DNA from: Cheilinus undulatus
Taxonomy: Eukaryota; Chordata; Actinopteri; Labriformes; Labridae
Assembly: GCF_018320785.1 (NCBI RefSeq)
Contig: NC_054886.1
Coordinates: 9,609,207-9,673,206 of the forward strand
Length of the DNA: 64,000 nt
Direction: 5' to 3'
Part shown: piece by piece, positions 45,801 through 57,207 of the stretch
Numbering within the stretch: position 1 is the stretch's first letter
Layout: each line of letters starts with the position of its first letter
Program-made: the position numbers and the translations under genes
The notes under the pieces: generated by a model
The model's database searches: none
What the model was told of the DNA's origin: nothing
What the model saw: the letters and a program-made list of their open reading frames with translations, nothing else

Positions 45801-47763
45801 CTGCAAGACAAAACACAGGGCAGATACTCAATTTAGTTTGATTACCTACAAAAACTGTGCATTTCAGCATCAGCTGTATTTGGTCGCTTTTCAGTTGAAA
45901 ACAGTTCAATTTATGAAACAGTGCAGTCTATTGTCTATTCTCCTTCCCTGACCAGACAAAATCAGGCCACAAAATATCAGTTTTGTCAACAACAATGGCT
46001 AAAAAGATCCATATCAGACATGCCTGGACAGGATTCTCATTGTCTTCATGTTTCCTAGTGATGAGTCCATAATAAAGGGACACATTAGACACACTGAGCT
46101 GCTGAACAATGACATTATGGATACAACTGAGGAAAGCAGGGGGTCAGCTTTCATAACCTGGCAACAATAAACCCTGGGAAGAAGTGCTCAGAAACAGCAG
46201 CTGTGGTCCCTTTAAGGGCAAAAAAAGCAGTTGTGAAGTGAACATAGGCCTTTAATGAACAAGGACAGGATGTTTTTAAAACCTGATGATAACTTTACAT
46301 GATATATGAATCACAGTAAAATTTAAAACTTCTAATGCTGACTTTCACCCAATCTTGGCTCACTTCCCATCATTACTAGTCAGCACTCTTTATTCTACTG
46401 TTCCTATTTTTCTTTCTTAATAAAGTTATTAAAATCTACACAAAAGTATTTGGCCACACCAGTTAATTATTGAAGTCAGGCATTTCAATCAGACCTGTTG
46501 CCACAGGTGTATAAAATCATGACCTAGCTATGCAGTCTCCATTTACAAACATTTGTAATCTTAAATAGGTCATTCTGAAAAGTGTGGTACTGTGATGGAG
46601 ACGCCTTTGCAATAAGACGATTGGTAAAATTTCATCCCTGCTGGATGATATTGTTAGAAAGTGGGCGCGTTTAGGAACAACAGCAGCTCAGCCATGAAGT
46701 GCTGCTTCCATAACTGGAGAGTTCTGAGCTTCCACTAGCATTAATGTAAACACTAAAACTGTGCAGTGGGAGCCTCATGAATGGGTTTCCATGGTTGAGC
46801 AGCTGCATGTAAGACTCATATCATCAAGTACAATGCCAAGCGTCAGATGGAGTGATGTCAAGCACACAGACGCTGGACTGTTGAGCAGTGGAAACATGTT
46901 CTGTGGCCAAGTGACATCATCTCTATTTGACAGTCAAATGTAGGACTGAATGATTTTGGAAAATTATCTAATTGTGATTCTTTTCTCCAAAATTGCGATT
47001 TCATACGCAATTATTCCTTAAATATCTTTCATTCCTAAACAAGAGCTGAACAATTTTTTTTTTTAATCTAAATCTGATGATTTTGACTCGAATTGCAAAT
47101 TTGATATAAATTATTGCATTGAAGGGTTTTTGTCATTCTCATATTTAATAAGTACAAAAATGAAGGTAGGATTTTTTTAGTAGACTATTCTAGAAAATGG
47201 CACTTGAATGATTGCATGATATGTCATGCATAATATCTCTGCAGCAAAATAAGTTTAAAACTGCTATTTTGACACAAATTTCAGGTCAAAGAAATATTGC
47301 ACCTTCTGCGATTTGAACTAAGCTACTCTGTCCGTGATAATGTATGGATATCTTCAGATCTCTAGAAAGTAACCCACACGTACATGTAATCATAGGAAAC
47401 AGAGCTAAATTAGATGTTTGCATGCATGTCCTCCTAGGGCTTCTATAATAATGTACTTCTAAACATGTTTGTTTAGCCATGTCTCTTCGTCCATTCATAT
47501 TTCTGCTCTCATAAGTGTATGAAGAGTTACTGACATTTGGGTCGTGATTTTCTATGAAGGAGATGAAATGAGTTGACTCACTTTCGTAGCTCTCTCTCTT
47601 CCTCCCATTTCTGCTGCTTCAGAAGTTTCTTCCTCTGTCTTTTGGACAGGTTTTGTGTTGCAGCTCCTCCGTTACCGGTCTCTGTCTGCGGACTGTTGCC
47701 ATTTTCTCTATTTTCCTCCTCCTGTGGGGCTGGAGCTTCACTTTTCACTGTGTCATCAGCCAT
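42876..47763 (-). CDS. trmt10a: trmt10a, tRNA (guanine-9-N1)-methyltransferase
   Basis: SPOUT-family enzyme that methylates N1 of guanosine 9 in tRNAs with S-adenosylmethionine, in nucleus and cytosol. Seven coding exons on the minus strand: 47582-47763, 45632-45800, 45479-45550, 45331-45405, 44499-44648, 44317-44422 and 42876-43069. They join to 315 residues (human 339). Visible marks: a Lys/Arg-rich N-terminal helix ([20 protein letters not shown]), [57 protein letters not shown] with the catalytic-region Asp, [23 protein letters not shown], and an acidic Ser/Asp C-tail. It resembles TRMT10A rather than TRMT10B by the length and order of these blocks. Head to head with the THAP gene, about 0.9 kb between start codons. 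It looks intact. Confidence 0.96.
43325..44140. mobile_element. Long inverted repeat (foldback element) in trmt10a intron 6
   Basis: The left arm (about 43329-43605) and right arm (about 43924-44130) are reverse complements in order: GTTTTCTCATTTTTTCATTTT, GGGGTCCA, AGGAAAAGGNAATCATGT, AGGTGAACATTTCAAAATAA and CTCATGTCA. Arms are ~200-270 bp around a ~300-bp centre. This fits a MITE with very long terminal repeats, and the unspliced RNA would form a long hairpin. No coding content. Confidence 0.8.
44703..45250. repeat. Pair of direct copies of a fish repeat in trmt10a intron 4
   Basis: CCTCCGCCATTAGCCNTATCT, CCCAATAGTNNAGAATCCTTT and TTCCTGGATCCAG occur at 44708-44775 and again at 45070-45130, about 363 bp apart. 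The second copy runs on to CATAACCTCCTTGGTGGAGG (45220-45239). This is a common teleost repeat whose class I cannot fix. Confidence 0.65.
46432..46938 (+). mobile_element. Internally deleted Tc1-like element in trmt10a intron 1
   Basis: It starts CAAAAGTATTTGGCCACACC and then reads like the 5' leader and transposase start of a common fish Tc1 element. Other marks are CCACAGGTGTATAAAATCA, TTTGCAATAAGACGATTGG, TTTCATCCCTGCTGGATGAT and GTTTAGGAACAACAGCAGC. The sequence then jumps to later transposase parts (GATGGAGTGATGTCAAGC is out of place). It cannot encode a working enzyme. A second, reverse fragment of the same family lies at 61655-61895. Confidence 0.75.
46942..47335. mobile_element. Decayed repeat related to 15776-17075
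   Basis: GGACTGAATGATTTTGGAAA through TATTTTGACACAAATTTCAG and AATATTGCACCTTCTGCGAT follow the same word order as the outer parts of the nested repeat in slc1a1 intron 1, but without the hAT insertion. Non-coding. Confidence 0.55.
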
Positions 47764-48665
47764 CTGGGCAATTCTGCTGTGTTTGTGCTGCTCTGTTGAT
47801 GTTAGCTCGTTTTAACCAGCTGCATTTAAAGACAGTTGGAATTCTTAACTTTAAAATTCAGCCTAAACGATCCTTCTTAGACATACATAAGCGCCGTTAC
47901 TCCAAACGTTTCACACCAACTCAGAGATAAAACAATCAGGGTAATGAAGTGAGCAACACAAATCCACATGTATACACTGGCGCATATATTACGTCATTTC
48001 ACTGCTGCAGAGGCATTCATGTGCAATCGAAATTGACAATGCTGTCCCTAGATTTAGTTATTTAAAAATGCTCAAACTGCCACAGCGTCGTTTAATTTAA
48101 AATTATGTTATTCATGCATTGCCCACCATTACAAGCGTTCTCCGTCGCGTATATTGCTGCGCCTTTTCTTGTTTATTTCTTTATTTGTTTTTTATCGTAT
48201 GCCTTTTGTACTTTATTTGATCCAAAGCACTTGTTTCATGGTTTCAAGTTTGTACTATGGTTTATTTAATTGATTTTTAATTTATTGAGTCACTTTACGG
48301 AGTTAAAATTAGAAATATTATCCTCTGAAATAAATAAAACTGCGAAAACAAGTGTAAGATCGGACTTTCTGTTGCATGACGTGAACAACCCTCAAACACG
48401 AAGCAACGGTCTTACCGTTGTCGATGATTTTGATCGGGTTGTGACAGAAAGTGTTCTTATTTATCCTTTAGGATTGAAATGTATTTCACAATCGACCCTA
48501 AATACATCTTACAGCGAGAAAATATCGATGAATTTCTTGTGTTTTCAAATCTACCGCCACGAGTATGTCGCTGACAGCATAGACATAGTATACGTAGACA
48601 CCGCATTGGCCAGTGGGCCGTACGTCAACGCCGCCGCCATTTTGCCAAGGGCATTCCAGTGCAAG
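47764..48665. promoter_or_regulatory. Shared promoter interval of trmt10a (-) and the THAP gene (+)
   Basis: About 0.9 kb separates the two divergent start codons. GCCGCCATTTTG, a YY1-type core in reverse, lies at 48633-48644 just before the THAP start. No TATA box is evident near either start. A minor open frame (48270-48749) is only upstream sequence in frame with THAP exon 1a. Confidence 0.45.
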
Positions 48666-51600
48666 ATGCCTGACTCCTGTGCTGCGTGGGGCTGCACTAA
48701 AAGACGCACAGAAGAGACAAGATTGCGTGGAATAACATTTCATGTGTAAGTTTGACAGTTTTTTTTTTCGTCGTATTTGGCTAGAATGAAAACACGTTCA
48801 GAGCCAGTTTCCCTAACGTTGTTGTTAAGTGGATCAGTATCCGCGGTTAAGCTAGCTTTTTAACAACGTTTTGCCGAACGGTTATTGTGTTTCTAGGAGA
48901 GAAGTCGGTCGCTGTTAGTAAAATAGGATTCGATGTAAAAAGTATCATAGAGAAAGAAGAAAGTATCCAAATAAGCAATGTAACCATATACAGATTATTA
49001 TTATTATTAGTCTAAGATATATACATGTGCATTGTTTAGTAACTTGACCATTTATGTGTCATTTAACTTCTAAAAACTAAGAAACACAGACGCACCTCTA
49101 GTTGCAGAATGTTTATACTTGAATTATCTACATTTTTGGCTCTCTGACCGTCATTTTGAATCATTTAATTAACAAGAAATATACCCGTAAATCACTTTAT
49201 TCAAACGACTCATTACCATCAGTTAAATGTAAACGTGTATGTTTCTTAATTAGAGAACCCTTCATCCATTTGTTTATGGAACGGTCTTGCCCAAGGTAAT
49301 ATGGCAGACGCGTTGCCGTAGAGCGGCAGCCGGTAAACACAGGTAGTGAGGCGTCTACTTATATTATGTCTATGGCTGACAGCCCTAATGTGGGCGCGGT
49401 CTATTTTAGCAGGGAAATGACGCAATGCAGCCTTATTATCATCGCGCATAGCCGCCGCCATCTTAGTGGGGGGTTTTGAAACACGGTCGAAAAGATAAAA
49501 TGCCACACTTTTGTGCTGCTTTTGGGTGTGCAAATGAAAGAAACAGCAAAACTAAGCAACGGGGGATCACGTTTCACAGGCAAGAAGACGTTTTACACTA
49601 TTTTAAGGTTACGGACGTTTTGTTTTAGTAAACCACAATGGTTTAACCCTTTCCGTCCCGGTGTATCGGTTTAACTTGTGACGCTGTTAAGCTGTCCACT
49701 TCCAGCTAAATGCTTTTCTAATAGTTGTACAGGGTGACAACAGAACTGGGCTCTCCAATGTCTATTTGAGTTGTTTTTGAGCTACAGACGGGTCTCATTG
49801 GTTTAACATAGTATTAGGGATGAAGAAAAAACAGTGTAATATTATGTGAATAAAGATACTGAATAAAGATTGAGGACAAAAAGAACACAAACATCAAAAA
49901 TGCTATTTTTAGGTTAAATTCTCATTTATTTAAGGTGATAGTCTTAATATATTCGACATTAAGTTGTATTATTTGTTCAGTGGGTGGATTTGTAGGGTTG
50001 GGCAATATTGATTAAAAAAATTGCCAGTTGGCAATAAGCAATATATGTTAGCATGTTTTTTTTCTGTGAAGAAATGGCTGTTTCTTTACCAGAATAATGC
50101 ACTTTGATACTGTAGGGATGGATAATTTTGTATTTTTCTTCATGGAAGATATGCTGATATTTACAAAAACACTTTAGCTGATAATGATATTGATTCTGAT
50201 GTTTAAATGTAGTTTAAGGGGTGAAGCTGAGCAGCGCAACTCTCATCTTTTGTCATTGTTATGATTGAGAGCCCCCTGGTGGCAGAACTTACATTTGTGT
50301 TTAAATACTAGATGATTCAAAACGATTAAACTGTTATTTTAATGGCCAATTGTATCAAAATTCCAAAAAAACTTTATGATCATTCAGACTGCTAACCAAA
50401 AGAGTTTTGTATTGTCTAAATTGCAAACATGCATTGGAAATGTTTCAGGTATGGGTTGTTTTGATGTATTTGTGCAATTTTTAATATGTGGGAACCATAC
50501 ATTACCGAGCCGATGGTGCATTTGACTCCTTATATTTGTCTTTTTATTCTATAGTCAACTACTAACCCACTGCAGTGGCTCTTAGTTCCACTAGAGGGGG
50601 CTGTCCCACTGAACTAGAACCAGCTGCATACGGTTACAGTGAAATCATACTGACTGAATCAACTGATGCTGCAGAAAACATGGTGTTCAAATGGGCTCTC
50701 TTCATCTTAATGCCTTCACAATTGTTTCTATTTATGCCTTTTGTTTATTTCCTTACCATCCTAAATTCCTGTTTGTTCATAATTGTTGTGTTGTGTGCAG
50801 GTTCCCAAAAGCTAAAGACAAAAGAGAGGCATGGAAGGCGGCACTAAGGAGAGCCAACTTTGAGCCAAGTAACCACTCAGTGCTCTGCAGCAGTCATTTC
50901 AAGCCTGAGGACTTCGATATGACAGGACAGACGACGCGGTTAAGAGAAGGAGTGATCCCGTCGGTTTTTAAGTTTCCTGAAAAAACTCGCAAAGTTAGTA
51001 CCATTGGAAAGTTTATACAAATTACAATACGTTTCCTAAAATCTTCTATTAATGCATGTAATAATTAAATTTCCTCTAGGTAATACATGTATGATTACTA
51101 TGTTTATTTTATTCTATTTATCCATAGGTGCAAAGTCCATTAAGGCCAAAAATGTTGGCAAGAAAAACAGTGAAATCAGCCAAATCAGTGCAAAAAGAAG
51201 CAGCAACACGTTCAGTAAAAACAGACACTGCTAAAAGTCCTAAACAAACTGCAGCTGCAGAATGTCCAGACCAGGATGTTGTTGAAGATGATGGTGGGGT
51301 TTGCATGGAGGTGTCAGAGGACCCCAAAGAGCCAACAGCAGTGAGAAAACCAGTCCAGGTTTGGCTACTTTATTTGTGCCCACATGATTGACCTAGACTT
51401 TGATAGTAGCTTGGCTTACTAACGCTACATTTTTAAAGTTGCCCTGAGCATGTTTTACACTATTCATATATTAACGTCTTTGTGTAGTGTTACAACAAAG
51501 CTTCTTTCACTCACTGTCAGTCATAAAGCAAATAACATCCACTTTTAGTATCTATTCCTAATGGTTCTGTTGATTTCCTTTGTCTCCAGGTGTCCCCTCC

Positions 51601-54188
51601 ATCCAGGTCTAGAAGGGCAGCACAAACAGCAGCAGCAGCAAATAGTCTCAATGTTGGAACTGTGCTGCCAGAGCCCAAGAAGAAACCAACGTCAGTGAGT
51701 GAGCCAGTTAAACAGGTATTTAAACTTGTACAGGATACTGGACTAAAGTTACAGTGGTGTTTTAAAACTGAATTCGTAAAAGACATGATAATGGGGTTAT
51801 AACAGGGTCTAAACATGTCTATAAGATGGCTTCTGAAAGGCTAGTTCAGACCAACATTTGCAATGCAATGAGACTTTTTAGGAGTGTTGAAGGGGACAAA
51901 GCCATACCCTTTGCTCATTGGCTGAATAAAGCAGACTACATCATGCCTGTATGGATTGTGTCTACACAGGCATCCCAGACCACCTCTGTATGCAGTCTGA
52001 ACCATCTGATATCAAAGTGATTTAACTATGTGTTGAGGTTCATTCATACAAAGCAGTAAGAAATACCTCTTGGTATCTGAATGTCTGAAAAGGATGCAAT
52101 CCTTTTTCATTTTCTTCTATAAAAGGTGTCAGTTGTTGGAGGAAAACTGGATTAGATCAGCCTGGAAAGATTTTAGATGCTTAGCGAATCTGGATTCCCT
52201 GAGCTGCTACCTTGATTTCTGTACAGTGCTGTGAAAGGGTTTCCCCCCTATCCTGATTTAATTTCTTGCATATTTGTCACACTTAAATGTTTCAGATCAT
52301 CAAACTAATTTTAATATTAGACAGAGATAATCTGAGTAAATACAAAAGTCGGTTTTTAAATGAGGATTTCATTTATTAAGGGTAAAAGCCATCCAAACCT
52401 ACCTTGCCCAATGTGAATAAGTCATTGCCCTGTAAACCTAATAACTGTTTTTTCCATCCTTGGCAGCAACAACTACAAGCAAGTGTTTGTGATAACTGTC
52501 ATTCAATCTTTCCCGTCACTGTGGAGGAATTTTGGTCCACTCCTCCTTGCAGAGTTGTTTAAATTCAGCCACATTGGAGGGTTTTCCACCATGAATGGCC
52601 TGCCACAGCATCTCAACCAGATTTTAGGTCCAGACTTTGACTAGGCCACTCCAAAACCTTCATTTAGGTTTTGTAGTCCATTCAGAGGTGGACTTGCTGG
52701 TTTGTTTGGGGTCATTATCCTGCTCCATAACCCAAGTGTGCATTCTCCTTCAGGATTTTCTAGTAGAGAGCAGAATTCATGGTTCCATCAATTACAGCAA
52801 GTGGTCCAGGTCCTGGACCACTACCATCCCACTACCACCACCATGTTTGACTGTTGCTATGATTTTCTTTTGATGAAATGCTGTCTTAGTTTTACTCAAT
52901 GGGACACACGCCTTCTAGAACTTTTGTCTGGTCAGTCCACATAATATTTCCCCAAAAGTCTTGGGAATCATCAAAATGTTTTTAGTAAAATGTGAGACAA
53001 GCCTTTGTGTTTTTTTTTTTTTTTTGGCAGCAGTGGTTTTGGCCATCGAACTCTCCCATGGATGCGTTTTTGCCCGGTCTCTTTCTTATTGTTGAATCAT
53101 GAAGACCTTAACTGAGTCAAGTGAGGCCTGCAGGTCTTTAGATGTTGTTTTGGGTTCTTTTGGGACCTCTTGGGTGAGTTGTGGATGCACACTTGGAGTA
53201 ATTTCGGTAGGCTGGCCACCCCTGGGAAGGTTCACCACTGTTAAAAGTTTTCACCATTTGTGGGTAATGATTCTCAGTGTGGTTTGCTAGAGTCCCAAAG
53301 CCTTAGAAATGTCTTTGTAACCTTTTCCATACTGATAGATGTCATCGCCTTTGTTTCTCATCTGTTCTTGAATTTCTTTAGATCACAGCATGTGTTGCTT
53401 TTCATATTTTTCCACATAGGGCCCGGTAGGTTTGAATGGCCTTTTCCCCCCTTAATCAATTAAATTAACATTTAAAAACTACGTTTTGTATCAACTCAGG
53501 ATGTCGTTGTCTAATATTCAGATTAGTTTGATGATCTGAAATGTGTAAGTGTGACAAATATTCAAGAAAATAGTAAACAGAGAAACTGACAGGTAACCCA
53601 AATAGAAAATGTAAGACCTATGTTGCCAGCACATCTGCACTGGAGCATAAAAATGCATTGATAGCTCTTGTCTCTAATGGCTTTGATTATTTTCTGTATC
53701 TCCAGGTATCCAGTACCTCCACGCCCCAAAGGACAGCGAGAAAAACAATTAGAAAACAGCCGGCACAGACAGCGTCTACAAAAGTAAGAAAAGAATTAGC
53801 ATCATGTCCGGTGAAAACAGCACCTGTGAAACTTCCAGTTAACGTGAAGCAACCAGAGGGCCCGAAGGAGCCAACACCATCGAGTGAACCAGTAGCATTG
53901 GTATTAAAACTTTTGCCGGATTCTAAGCTGATGTCTGCAAGGAATTTACAGAATAAAAATGTTCCATTTAATTTGTAATATTTTGTTTTTCAGGACCATC
54001 TGTATACTCTGGACCCAGATAATATGAAGAAAAAGTTGGTAGAGGCTCATCAGAAGGTGGAAGAATTGACTCGAGAGTTAAGAAATGTCAGGGATCGAGA
54101 GAGGAGGCTCAGGAAAATAGTGACAAACCTGCTGGACGATTTAAAAAAACTGAGACCTGGTGGCAGTGGAGCTACAACACAAGCGTGA
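48666..54188 (+). CDS. THAP-domain zinc-finger protein with C-terminal coiled coil
   Basis: Probable sequence-specific DNA-binding nuclear protein. Exons: 48666-48745 (1a), 50801-50993, 51128-51358, 51590-51715, 53706-53900 and 53994-54188, joining to 339 residues. The THAP C2CH finger is split: exon 1a gives MPDSCAAWGC...GITFH and exon 2 gives FPKAKDKREAW, VLCSSHFKPEDF and GVIPSVFKFPEK (C-x4-C then C-x2-H, plus the closing aromatic/Pro motif). Exons 3-5 encode basic Lys/Thr/Ala-rich linkers, all phase 0 and related to one another. Exon 6 encodes a coiled coil (MKKKLVEAHQKVEELTRELR...). The layout resembles THAP6-like fish proteins, but I cannot name the orthologue. A second first exon at 49500-49579 can replace 1a. 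A Tc1-like element lies in intron 4. Confidence 0.85.
49500..49579 (+). CDS. Alternative first coding exon of the THAP gene (1b)
   Basis: It encodes MPHFCAAFGC...KQRGITFH plus two bases, exactly 80 nt like exon 1a, with the same Cys spacing. The only frame-compatible donor is a GC type (CACAG|GCAAGA, gc at 49580-49581). Joined to exon 2 at 50801 it gives ITFHRFP, the THAP consensus, whereas 1a gives ITFHVFP. A YY1-type core (GCCGCCATCTT, 49454-49464) precedes it. It could be an alternative promoter/exon, or the decayed first exon of a second THAP gene. Confidence 0.7.
50268..50282 (-). promoter_or_regulatory. CTCF-type motif (14 of 15, reverse)
   Basis: The minus strand reads CCACCAGGGGGCTCT, one mismatch to the core, in THAP intron 1. 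Confidence 0.35.
52224..53572 (-). mobile_element. Nearly full-length decayed Tc1-like element in THAP intron 4
   Basis: The left end CAGTGCTGTGAAAGGGTTTC follows a TA. Transposase-derived sequence runs on the minus strand (plus-strand words TTTTGGTCCACTCCTCCTTG, CCACAGCATCTCAACCAG, GACTAGGCCACTCCAAAACC, CAGCAGTGGTTTTGGCC). The right inverted end reads TTTGATGATCTGAAATGTG and breaks off before the terminal bases. Many breaks interrupt the transposase, and an internal stretch is missing near 52800-52900. Same family as 103-277. Confidence 0.85.
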
Positions 54189-54304
54189 CGAAAGCTAGAC
54201 GTCTGCTGTGGTTGTTTGGACTGACCTGCTCCTTCCTTTTAACACTGGAACCAGCTCTGCTTAAGTTTGACTGATAAAAAGTTTATGTCCTTCTCACCTT
54301 TGTT

Positions 54305-54465
54305 AAGGTTTATTTTGGGCTTTTATGCCTTTTATTTAGAGAGAAGACATTGGATAGAGTCTAAAACAGGGATATGAGAATGAAGAATGACGTGCAGGAA
54401 AGGAGCTACAAGCCAGACTTGACCGAGCCGGCCGTGAACATGGGGTGCCACCTTACCTCTAGACC
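54305..54465 (-). mobile_element. tRNA-derived SINE, reverse orientation
   Basis: GGAAAGGAGCTACAAGCCAG then ACTTGACCGAGC matches the block in 37455-37690 and 56815-56905. A GAGAGAAGACATTGGATAGAG body precedes it. Decayed and ending at the hAT-like start CAGTGGTTCTCAACT (54467). Confidence 0.55.
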
Positions 54466-54474
54466 AGTGGTTCT

Positions 54475-56300
54475 CAACTGGTCATGAGTCAGGACCCACT
54501 ACTGTCTCCTTTATCTATAAATTGCAACCCCAATTTCTTAAAATTTTCCATCATAAAATTTTATGAAGTCAGTAATTCATCTGGATTAAAACTTTGAATT
54601 TTTATCCAACCACTGCAGCCATATCACATTAACATGTCCACCTGAAGACATAGCTTGATAGCGCCCCCTACTGGCCACAGTCAGTCACAGCACTGGGTCT
54701 TTTGTTTATTTCTCTTATTGTACTGAACTTATAAAGCCCCAATCTTTAGATAAAAGCCTCAATATTTCTCCTTAACTCCATTTCAATGTCTCACCATAAA
54801 ACAGGAAGTTGGTGTAACTCTCATATTAAACATCTGCTTCTCTGGACATTTAAATGTTAACTTCCTGAATGCTGTGACACCACCTACATGTTGATTTTCA
54901 AGAAAAAAGCTAGAAATGTTTTATTTTAACAAGTCAGAAATTCATCTGAACTAAAACGGATTTTTTTAATTAACCACTGTTTTCGGTTTGGGTTCTTGTA
55001 ATCTTCCGACTTTTGTCTGTGTTCTTCAAAATTTTATGACCAAACAGCAGTATCTCAATCAACATGCCCACATGAAAACAACTCTTGAATGCGCCTTCTA
55101 CTGGTCACAGGAAGTTACAGCACTGGGTTCTTTTTTCCCCTGCTATTGTACTAAACCGATAAAGCCCAAATTTTGAAATAAAGGCCTCAATATTTGTACT
55201 CAGCATCATTTCAGTATCTCACCATTAGACAGGAAGTTGGCATAACTCTTATATTAAACATCTGACTGGTTCACACATGATCACTGTCTTCCTCACAGAT
55301 TTAAATGTTTCTGTCATAGTTGGTTGTAGCACCACCTACTTGTTGATTTTTTAAGAGAAAAGCTAGAATTATTTTTGTTTTAACAAGTCAGAAATTCATC
55401 AGAACTTAAACTTTGAATTTTTATCCAACCACTGTTCTAAATTTGGATTCTTGTAATTTTCTGATTTTTGTCTACATTCTTCAAAATGTTATTACGAAAC
55501 AACAGTATCTCAATGTATATGCCCACTTGAAAACATCTCTTGAAAATCTCTCCCTGCTGGCCAAAGAAAATCACAGCGTTGGATCTTTTGCTCATTGCCG
55601 TTATTGCCCTGAACCTATAAATCCCAAGTTTTGAAAGAAAGGCCTCAATTTTTTTTTGCTTAGTGTCACCTCAGTATCTCGCCATTTGACAGGAAGTTGG
55701 TGTAACTCTTGTATTAAACAGCTGACTGGCATCAAATTTCACATGCACGATCAAGGTCTGCTCGTCTCCACATTTTAATGTTGATGTCATGGTTGGCTGT
55801 AGCACTCCTCACATTTTGATAAAAAAAAAGCTATGAATTTTGTATTTTAATAAGTTGGAACTTTATCTAAATTAATCTTTACATTTTTATCCAACCACTG
55901 CTTCCAGGTTTTTTTAGTTAAATTATACAACTTTTCTGTGTTCTTGAAAATTTTATGACAAAACAGCAGTATCACAGTTAACATGCCCGAAAACATCTCT
56001 CGAAAGTGCTCCCTGGTCATCCCTGTTATTGGACTGAACCTGTAAAGCCCAAATTTTGAAATTGGGGCCTTAATATTACTCATCAGCATCACTTCAATAT
56101 CTTGCCGTTTGACAGGAAGTTGGTGTAACTTTCTTATTAAACATCCAACTGGCTTCAGATTTCACAAATATGATCAAGAACTACCCCTCTACACATTCAA
56201 AATCTTAATTTAATTGTTTACTGCTATTGTGGCACCTACTTGATCATTTTCAAGAGAAAAGCTGTTTTTTTATTTGTGTCATTCATTTCAACTTTTTTCC
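54475..56300. repeat. Four to five tandem ~0.4-0.47-kb units
   Basis: Each unit runs: TTTTATCCAACCACTG, TTCTTCAAAATTTTATGACC or similar, CAGTATCTCAATCAACATG, GCCCACATGAAAACA, a CTACTGG(C/T)CAC block, GGCCTCAATATT, ACAGGAAGTTGGTGTAACTC, TAGCACCACCTACTTGTTG and AAGAGAAAAGCTAG. The anchor TTTTATCCAACCACTG falls near 54600, 54970 (altered), 55418 and 55888, with a partial copy to 56290. It begins just right of a hAT-like end, so the array may be the expanded interior of a hAT element. Confidence 0.8.
54660..54674 (-). promoter_or_regulatory. CTCF-type motif (perfect core match, reverse)
   Basis: The minus strand reads CCAGTAGGGGGCGCT. It lies in the first unit of the tandem array; the same place in later units has lost the match. 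Confidence 0.5.
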
Positions 56301-57207
56301 TGGACATTTACAGATACTCTATGTTTTTGAGTTTCCTAATATGCTGTCATAGTTTCTAATGAAAAATGTGTATAGGTGTGTGTGTGTGAATATATGTGTA
56401 AATATATATATTTTTTATGTTCCATGTTTTTTCTTCCTGTGTGACATTAAATGTTTTTTTAAAAATTGTTCTTGTTTCTTCAAAACAGCAGACAAATTAG
56501 TTAAAAGGCAGATTTCATTTTTTTTATTGTAGTTAGAAAGCCGAGTAGATTTGGTTTATAAAGTAGATCAAACATCCTTTACAGCTTTAAATTGGTGAAT
56601 TTTAAGACACAGTTAACAACTTAAAATAATTTTCATCTGTCAACATCTCTTCTTATTGACATGGTGCAAGCAAGCTCAAAAAGAAAAGTTATTTATTAAT
56701 ACAGTGGCGTAGAAATAGAGCTTCACTTTCATCTTTGTTAAAACCATTGTAACTCCTTTATAAGTTCACTAAGAAACTCTGTTCAACCCTTTTAGTTTTT
56801 AATATATATTTTTAGGCTCTACAATGCCTTAATTTATGGACAGAGTTAGATACAGAGATGAGCTACAGGCCAGACTTGAACCCAGGCCACCCGTGCCCCA
56901 GAAACTCAATTCCACCTTTAAAACATTCCCAACATGTCAGGCATTTTCAGCATGAATTTTCATTTCATATCTGTCAGGTTTTTTCACATCAACCTGTCAA
57001 AGTTTGGCACTTTTTCAATCTTTTATGCATTATGCATTCATTCCAATGACACTGTACATGAACCATACATTTAACTATTTAATAAAGCAGCATAATCATC
57101 ATTTAGCAAGCAGCAATCTTCTGTCGTTGTGATTGAATTATCATACACATTATGGACAAACAACCCCGTCTACATACATGATTTCTTAGAGGCTTCAACT
57201 CAACAAT
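56301..57207. other. Spacer with TRIM 3' UTR
   Basis: AT-rich sequence with short TG/TA runs near 56375-56410. It contains a minus-oriented SINE remnant at about 56815-56905 (GAGCTACAGGCCAGACTTGA then ACCCAGGCCAC). No other gene seen. Confidence 0.5.

Noticed and set aside
48270-48749. Longer upstream start for the THAP protein
   Set aside because: The upstream codons are in frame but have no resemblance to THAP proteins; MPDSC at 48666 is the standard N-terminus placing the first Cys at residue 5.
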